64,000 bases of DNA from Alisma plantago-aquatica (lineage: Eukaryota; Streptophyta; Magnoliopsida; Alismatales; Alismataceae), in assembly GCA_963693085.1 (NCBI GenBank), contig OY856409.1:1164296749-1164360748 (forward strand), in the 5' to 3' direction. The notes under the pieces are model-generated. The model was not told the DNA's origin, ran no database searches, and saw only the letters and a program-made list of their open reading frames with translations. Made by a program: the position numbers and the translations under genes. Numbering within the stretch: position 1 is the first letter of the stretch; every line of letters starts with the position of its first letter. Shown piece after piece: positions 59,210 through 64,000 of the stretch.

Positions 59210-59880
59210 CAACCATGGATAGGAGACGGAGGTTGAGGATCGCAAGACTTCTTGCCTCCATTCTGTCGTGAGGCAGCGCTCTAGCCGGCTGTGTCAGGTG
59301 GGGAGGAGCCATGTGGCTGCGGCTCCGTGACGCAGAGAAGCTGAGGAGGTCCAGGAGGAGGAGATCGCAACAAAGTGCTGGCCAGAGGTTAGAGACAGCG
59401 GCGGCGGCGTGCGGAAGAACCCCGTCTCACATAGGCTGCCGTCGAGGAGGAGCATCCCTAGCTGCTTCAACGACGGCGCTTTCCAGGGGATCCCGATCAG
59501 GAGTGAGAGAAAAGGAGACGATTTGGGGCTGAAGGTGTGAAGAAGCGTTGTTCGAGAAACCAAGGAGCCATGGAGGTCCTAATGATGGTCCTAGAAGTCG
59601 ACGAGGAGGAGGCAGCACCTGCTACTCCCACACCGAAGCAGTCACTCATGGCGGCATAAGCTGCGGATAGGGGAAGCCACACTGGATCGGAGAAAACGTG
59701 AGGGATAGAGCGACGATGGTGCCCTTTGTTCCGGCAGACGACGCACGCAGCACCGCGAGAAGGAGAAGGAACGGAAGAAAGGAGGATCGGGTATGCTCCT
59801 TTGAACCGGACCCAGACCAGACACAAACCGCAGGCCCAGCCGAGTGGAGGAGTCGCAACCCTAGTGGCCACGTGTCAGCG
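59210..59880. other. GC-rich segment within the LARD LTR
   Basis: There are many GAGGAGG and CGGCGGCG words, with open frames of 60-124 codons on both strands. None matches a family. The overlapping frames are explained by GC-rich composition. It resembles the leader segments of the other Gypsy LTRs (35500-35720). A captured gene fragment is the alternative. Confidence 0.5.
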
Positions 59881-60875
59881 GTCTATTGGCCTAGTAAGGT
59901 AATAAATTCAATAATGTGCAGATCTTCCAAAATTCGTAGAAAATAGCACGAATGTCTGAAAAATGCAAATAAGGTACCGTTTTTCTCATAAAATTGTGTA
60001 GAACACAATGGAAACTTAATATCAGGCTTTCAACGATCTATTATTAGAGTAATCATGTAAGAGGTGTAATGCTTGTATAATGGATAATAAATACCAAGTG
60101 ATGTTCTAAAATTATGAGAAAATGTCAGTAAGTCCATAATCATATCTACAATGCATATGATATTAGATATGGTCATGTTATGACTCGAAATCATGTAATT
60201 TTCTCAATATGACTAATTAGGGCTAATAACCCTAAATAAAATGTATTAAATACATGCATGCTCAAGAATTGATGAAATTTACAGAGTAGGCTCATATCCA
60301 TATTTGGAACTTCAGATTTAATGATGAGATCATGATGATGCATATAATTCATGTTATATGAAGTTGACCTTTAATACATGGTTTAAAACTCTAATCTAGG
60401 TTAATGATGTAACCTAGGGTTAATTAATGTGTACAAAAATGCTATGGAAGATTATGATCACATTATGTATCTTAATCTGTAATATAAGATCAGTAACCTA
60501 ATTACAAGATGATAAGACAAGTAATAAAGTACATATACTAATGCGATAAGAGAAACCCTAATGAACATGTTTAGGGTTAAGATGAGACGTATGATGATGA
60601 GAACCTAATGATAATATATGGTCTTGTTTTGATCAGGTTTGACCAAGCTTATAGTTGACATCAGTGATATGTGTTTAGTATGATCTATCTCTTTGGAAGG
60701 TACACCATTACCTCTTACTTGGCTTATTATACAATATGCTTGTGTTATATGCATAGTAAAATACTTGGCATATGATATTGGATGAAATGATTATTCTTGT
60801 ATGATATCTTGCATGATTCTCTGTACTTATGGCTATGAACACTTGAAACATAATATATATGTTCCATTATATGAA

Positions 60876-61030
60876 AGCACTAACTCTTTGGCAGTGTGCT
60901 TGGAAGTGACCTAACTCTTTAGTAGTGGTCACATTGTACATATGACCTAACTCTTTGGTAGTGGTCTGACCTAACTCTTTGGTAGTGGTCACCTTGTACA
61001 AATGATCTAACTCTTTGGTAGTGATGATAA
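60876..61030. repeat. Tandem repeat ACCTAACTCTTTGGTAGTGG
   Basis: Five copies at irregular spacing of 22-45 bases lie in the LTR. Some are followed by TCACcTTGTACA. Confidence 0.85.
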
Positions 61031-61630
61031 AGGCCTTGGTATATAATGGAAAATAAGCTTAAAATATGTGTTCTCTTTTGTTAATGAATATCCTTGTGCA
61101 AGTATATGCTTTTCTTATGTTCTTCTCTTACTGCCAAGTATTAGTTTTATCTTATTGCCAAGATATGATGAGAGGTATATAAAAAGACACGTAGGCGTAC
61201 TCAGTACAATATTCTTGAAATATTGTGTTGACGTGTACCGCATGTAATCCTTTGTATAGGTTGTGGTTATGCTCTTGAAGATCCAGGATAGTGAGAGTTG
61301 TGTGGCGAGCTGATGTTCAGGTGGACCTGTTGTCTTAAGATCCCGTTCTTTAGTTGTAGTACATGTATATGTATAGGTTTGCTGTTTAATATGTAATATC
61401 AAATGTTGTAAGAATTCATGTTGCAATTATATGTTGAATGGTGAACATGTGTTGTGGCCTGTTTATTGTTCATGTGCATGTGCTACTGATTGTTTCCTTC
61501 TGACCTACTCTGATTTTCTTCTTCTTAGCCTTGTGTGGGATGTTTAAATTGGGATTCTCGCTGAGGTGAGGGTTTCAATTTGGACGTCGCACATCAGATT
61601 AAGTTTTAGAAAATCCGGGGACGTCACAGG

Positions 61631-61642
61631 TGGTATCAGAGC
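61631..61642 (+). other. Primer-binding site of the plus-strand LARD
   Basis: TGGTATCAGAGC, a perfect initiator-Met tRNA match, two bases after the LTR end. Confidence 0.95.
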
Positions 61643-63915
61643 ATGAACAATAGCAAAGCCTGACATTTGCTCATTATACAACACAAAACTAAAGAACCAT
61701 GACCTTAATAATCTTTAGGGTTATATTAGTCGTCTTTTAGAGACTAGATCTGACCTAGCCTCTAGGTTAGCACCTAGATGTCCGAGAACTAGGTCTAGAC
61801 TAGTGCTTGTTGTATAGCAAGTCCTTAGATGTCGTACTTTCCTTATAGTGCAGCGGTATGGGACGTTGCACTATTTGGAAATGACGTGCATCAAGGGAAG
61901 AGAAACCCTAGACATATTGCGCACGTTGTCTAGAGTAGCTACACTAGTCTACACCATGTTCTCACCCTTTTCACTAGTTTTCATGGCACTATACTCTCTA
62001 CTATGTGTGGGGCACTCGTTTCAGGATTTGGTTTTGGATTCCAACCAGATCAAACCGTGATAGTCTCTCTGACGCTTGTTTTATTGGAGAAAACTATATA
62101 ATATTTTATTATGTATATGTATTACAAAAATGTGTCCCCACACATGTACGAGTAGGAGGTGATCATGAAACCTAACTGAAAGTGAATGACATCAGTCTAG
62201 AAGAGAGAGTAGTTCTAGATTAGATGTCTAGAGCCTTGTTGGATATATATATATATGATAGATGGAATAGATAGAATAAGTTTGATGATATGATCTAAGT
62301 CTTATATAGATGGTATACGATAGTTTGTGATGATTTATGATTGTCTTTGAGGATGTAAGTTCAGTTTGAGGATTTGAGATAAGTTTTTATGATGCAAGTA
62401 ACTAGGCTTTTATGAGATAAGATATGTTAGGCTAAGACTAGGTTGTGAGTCAGCATGAGCCTCGAGCTCTTTTACAAAGGAGGACCTCTAGTGTTAGGAC
62501 TAGTTTTGGGGTTAGCTCAAGAGAGAGAGAGACCCACAGGGAGAAGGTCAGAGAACCTAGACTCCACAATATGAGAAATATGAGATACGTGATGTGATAT
62601 GTCCTAAACTAGAATACTCCTGAGTGATTGAGTTGAGTTGCTTTTTGCATGATTCCTATAGTCTTGTTGAACCCTAGATGTCCTTGGGAAGACCAAACCC
62701 TAGAGTCAGAGAGAGGCTGGCTATATGTGCATATGTGAGCATGAATATGAGTGCCTGCCATCTGGGTGAGGGAGAGAGCCCAAGACCCTGGAGGAGGTAG
62801 CTATGTTAGCTTTTGTGAAGCCTCATGCTCAGGTTGGTGGTTTCCCACATAGGAATCTAGTGGTGTATATAAGAGAGTTTTGGGTAAGATGTTTCATGAT
62901 TAGAGATCTATGAAGAGAATGTCATAACATGTTTTGGTTGGTGCTTATGTGGCTAGAGCTTGTAAAGCTATTAGCGAGTGCCAATGAGGTAATCTAAGAA
63001 CCCTAGACTAAGAGAGGGAAGATAAAGCATGTGCATATGAGGCACTCACAGAGATGAGTTAGCTTAGAGAGACTGAGCATGGCACTACGCTCATGATATG
63101 GGTCAGGAGAATCTCAGTCAGACTAGATAAAGTTTTGATACCTGTTTCATGAGCCCCATGTATAAGTTTTTTGTACAACCATAATATAATATATGTAAGG
63201 ACGTGATCTAATCTCGAGATGTGATACATAGACATGATATGAAGGAAATCTAGAGAAGGTCTAATAGATATGAAAGTATAAATGGTTAACCTTATACATG
63301 AATAATGATGATAATGTGATACTAATGGTTAATCTTGTAATGAAATCACTAGTAAACGTTGCAATGTATTATGAGCGATGAAATAAGATCATATGAATGA
63401 AACATGTTACATGAGGTGTTAATCTTAATGCTTAATAAAGATGAAAAATATAGTTTGACAGCTAGCACAACATAATGATTATGACACCTTAACATGATCT
63501 AGATGGATAAAGACTTCCTCCTAAAAGGCATATATAATGTTGAACATGTTCTAACAATGATCTCAATTAAATGTTTATGACACCTTGATGTATGAGTTAA
63601 TCTTAGTTAACACCTTTAGAACATGGTAATATGATGTGAGAACCCTAATGCACGGGTTAAGATAAGGATGCAACCCTGATATATGAGATATGTCATGACA
63701 TAACCTAGGTTTCTAAACCTTGAATGAAGTGTTTGTGCACCCAAGATGGTTGCAAACCACCTAATAGTACTTTGGATACATGGTTCTAGATAACCTTCCA
63801 AATATGTTACACATAGAATAATGCCTACATGTGGATGAAGGCAAGATAAGGTTTTCCCTGAAAGTATGAGTATGGTTTACTTTCGAGGATGAAAGTTCTT
63901 TTAAGATGTATATGA
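61643..63915 (+). other. Interior of the plus-strand LARD, no coding sequence
   Basis: About 2.3 kb with many stops in all frames. Only a 70-codon frame at 61848-62060 stands out and it matches no gag. Near 63880 the line TTTCGAGGATGAAAG is the Tekay-type pol-end remnant. Confidence 0.8.
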
Positions 63916-64000
63916 TGTGATAAAGTGGTTTTTCTGGCTTAATTCTGAGGATGGAATTTCTTTTAAGGTGTGTAGGATGTGGTGGAGTGGACTTTTGGAA
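63916..64000 (+). repeat. Start of the plus-strand LARD 3' LTR (runs off the window)
   Basis: Eighty-five bases match 48766-48848 followed by 58564-58565. It reads straight through ACTTTTGGAA, the uninterrupted form of the nested element's target site. Confidence 0.95.

Larger units (their letters stand above)
58564..61628 (+). repeat. Rest of the plus-strand LARD 5' LTR
   Basis: It continues the LTR after the nested element. It holds a GC-rich leader-like segment (59210-59880), AT-rich DNA, and a short tandem array at 60876-61030. It ends GGGGACGTCACA, mirroring the TGTGAC start. Confidence 0.85.
48766..64000 (+). mobile_element. LARD-like LTR element, plus strand, 5' LTR split by nested element
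   Basis: The 5' LTR starts TGTGAC at 48766 inside Copia gag, is interrupted at 48849-58558 by the nested element, resumes at 58564 and ends GTCACA at 61628, about 3148 bp when rejoined. The primer site TGGTATCAGAGC follows at 61631-61642. A 3' LTR begins at 63916 (TGTGATAAAGTGG) and runs off the window; its first 85 bases equal the rejoined 5' LTR with two changes. The interior is only about 2.3 kb with no gag or pol, so it is a non-autonomous, LARD-type (large retrotransposon derivative) element. GAGGATGAAA before the 3' LTR is the usual Tekay-type pol-end remnant. Confidence 0.85.

Noticed and set aside
59294..59946. Nested open frames up to 124 codons on both strands.
   Set aside because: GC-rich composition explains them; no motif, and they lie within an LTR.

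Overview
The window is nuclear DNA of a flowering plant. The support is a plant-type F-box/LRR/FBD gene, a plant mobile domain (PMD) gene, and LTR retrotransposons primed by initiator-methionine tRNA (TGGTATCAGAG sites). No tRNA, rRNA, CRISPR or operon-like structure is visible, and no intact host gene was found. I cannot name the species. Almost everything that can be explained is transposable-element sequence, mostly nested and mostly dead.

Left part (1-21.8 kb). A 6.78-kb CACTA transposon (254-7033, 3-bp target duplication ACA) carries a broken TNP2-type transposase on the minus strand. It also has long internal inverted repeats and subterminal arrays of short palindromes. It sits in decayed Ty3/Gypsy DNA, of which the chromodomain end of pol (about 7965-8228) and a following LTR (8272-10236) can be read. 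Next come a minus-strand LTR with a primer site (12750-13202) and, almost abutting it, a 2.7-kb non-coding Copia-like element with about 196-bp LTRs (13204-15919). The stretch 15920-21780 has no supportable gene.

Middle (21.8-31.1 kb). A minus-strand F-box/LRR/FBD pseudogene is split by a 7.35-kb Mutator-like element (MULE, 23453-30805) with 9-bp target duplications CTTGACAAA. The MULE holds three reading units on one strand: a mudrA-type transposase, a short Myb/SANT-like unit and a PMD (MAIN-like) gene. All three carry in-frame stops. This three-unit MULE is the most unusual object in the window.

Right part (31.1-64 kb). Two related 0.91-kb hAT-type non-autonomous elements lie in opposite orientation (31711-32617 and 33221-34136), each with 8-bp target duplications. 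A Gypsy-type LTR starts at 34294 and is interrupted by a poly(A)-ended retroposon-like segment. A degenerate minus-strand Copia element (about 38837-48765) is itself invaded by a probable 5.15-kb Gypsy-type solo LTR (40485-45637). At 48766 begins a plus-strand LARD-like element with no recognisable coding sequence (3.15-kb LTRs, 2.3-kb interior, 3' LTR running off the window). A second, young LARD-like element on the minus strand (48849-58558, 5-bp target duplication TTTGG, LTRs about 98.5% alike) sits inside its 5' LTR. Insertion order in this cluster: the Copia element came first, the plus-strand LARD then entered it, and the minus-strand LARD entered that.

Positions, domain matches and identities were read by eye. 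No database search or alignment program was run.
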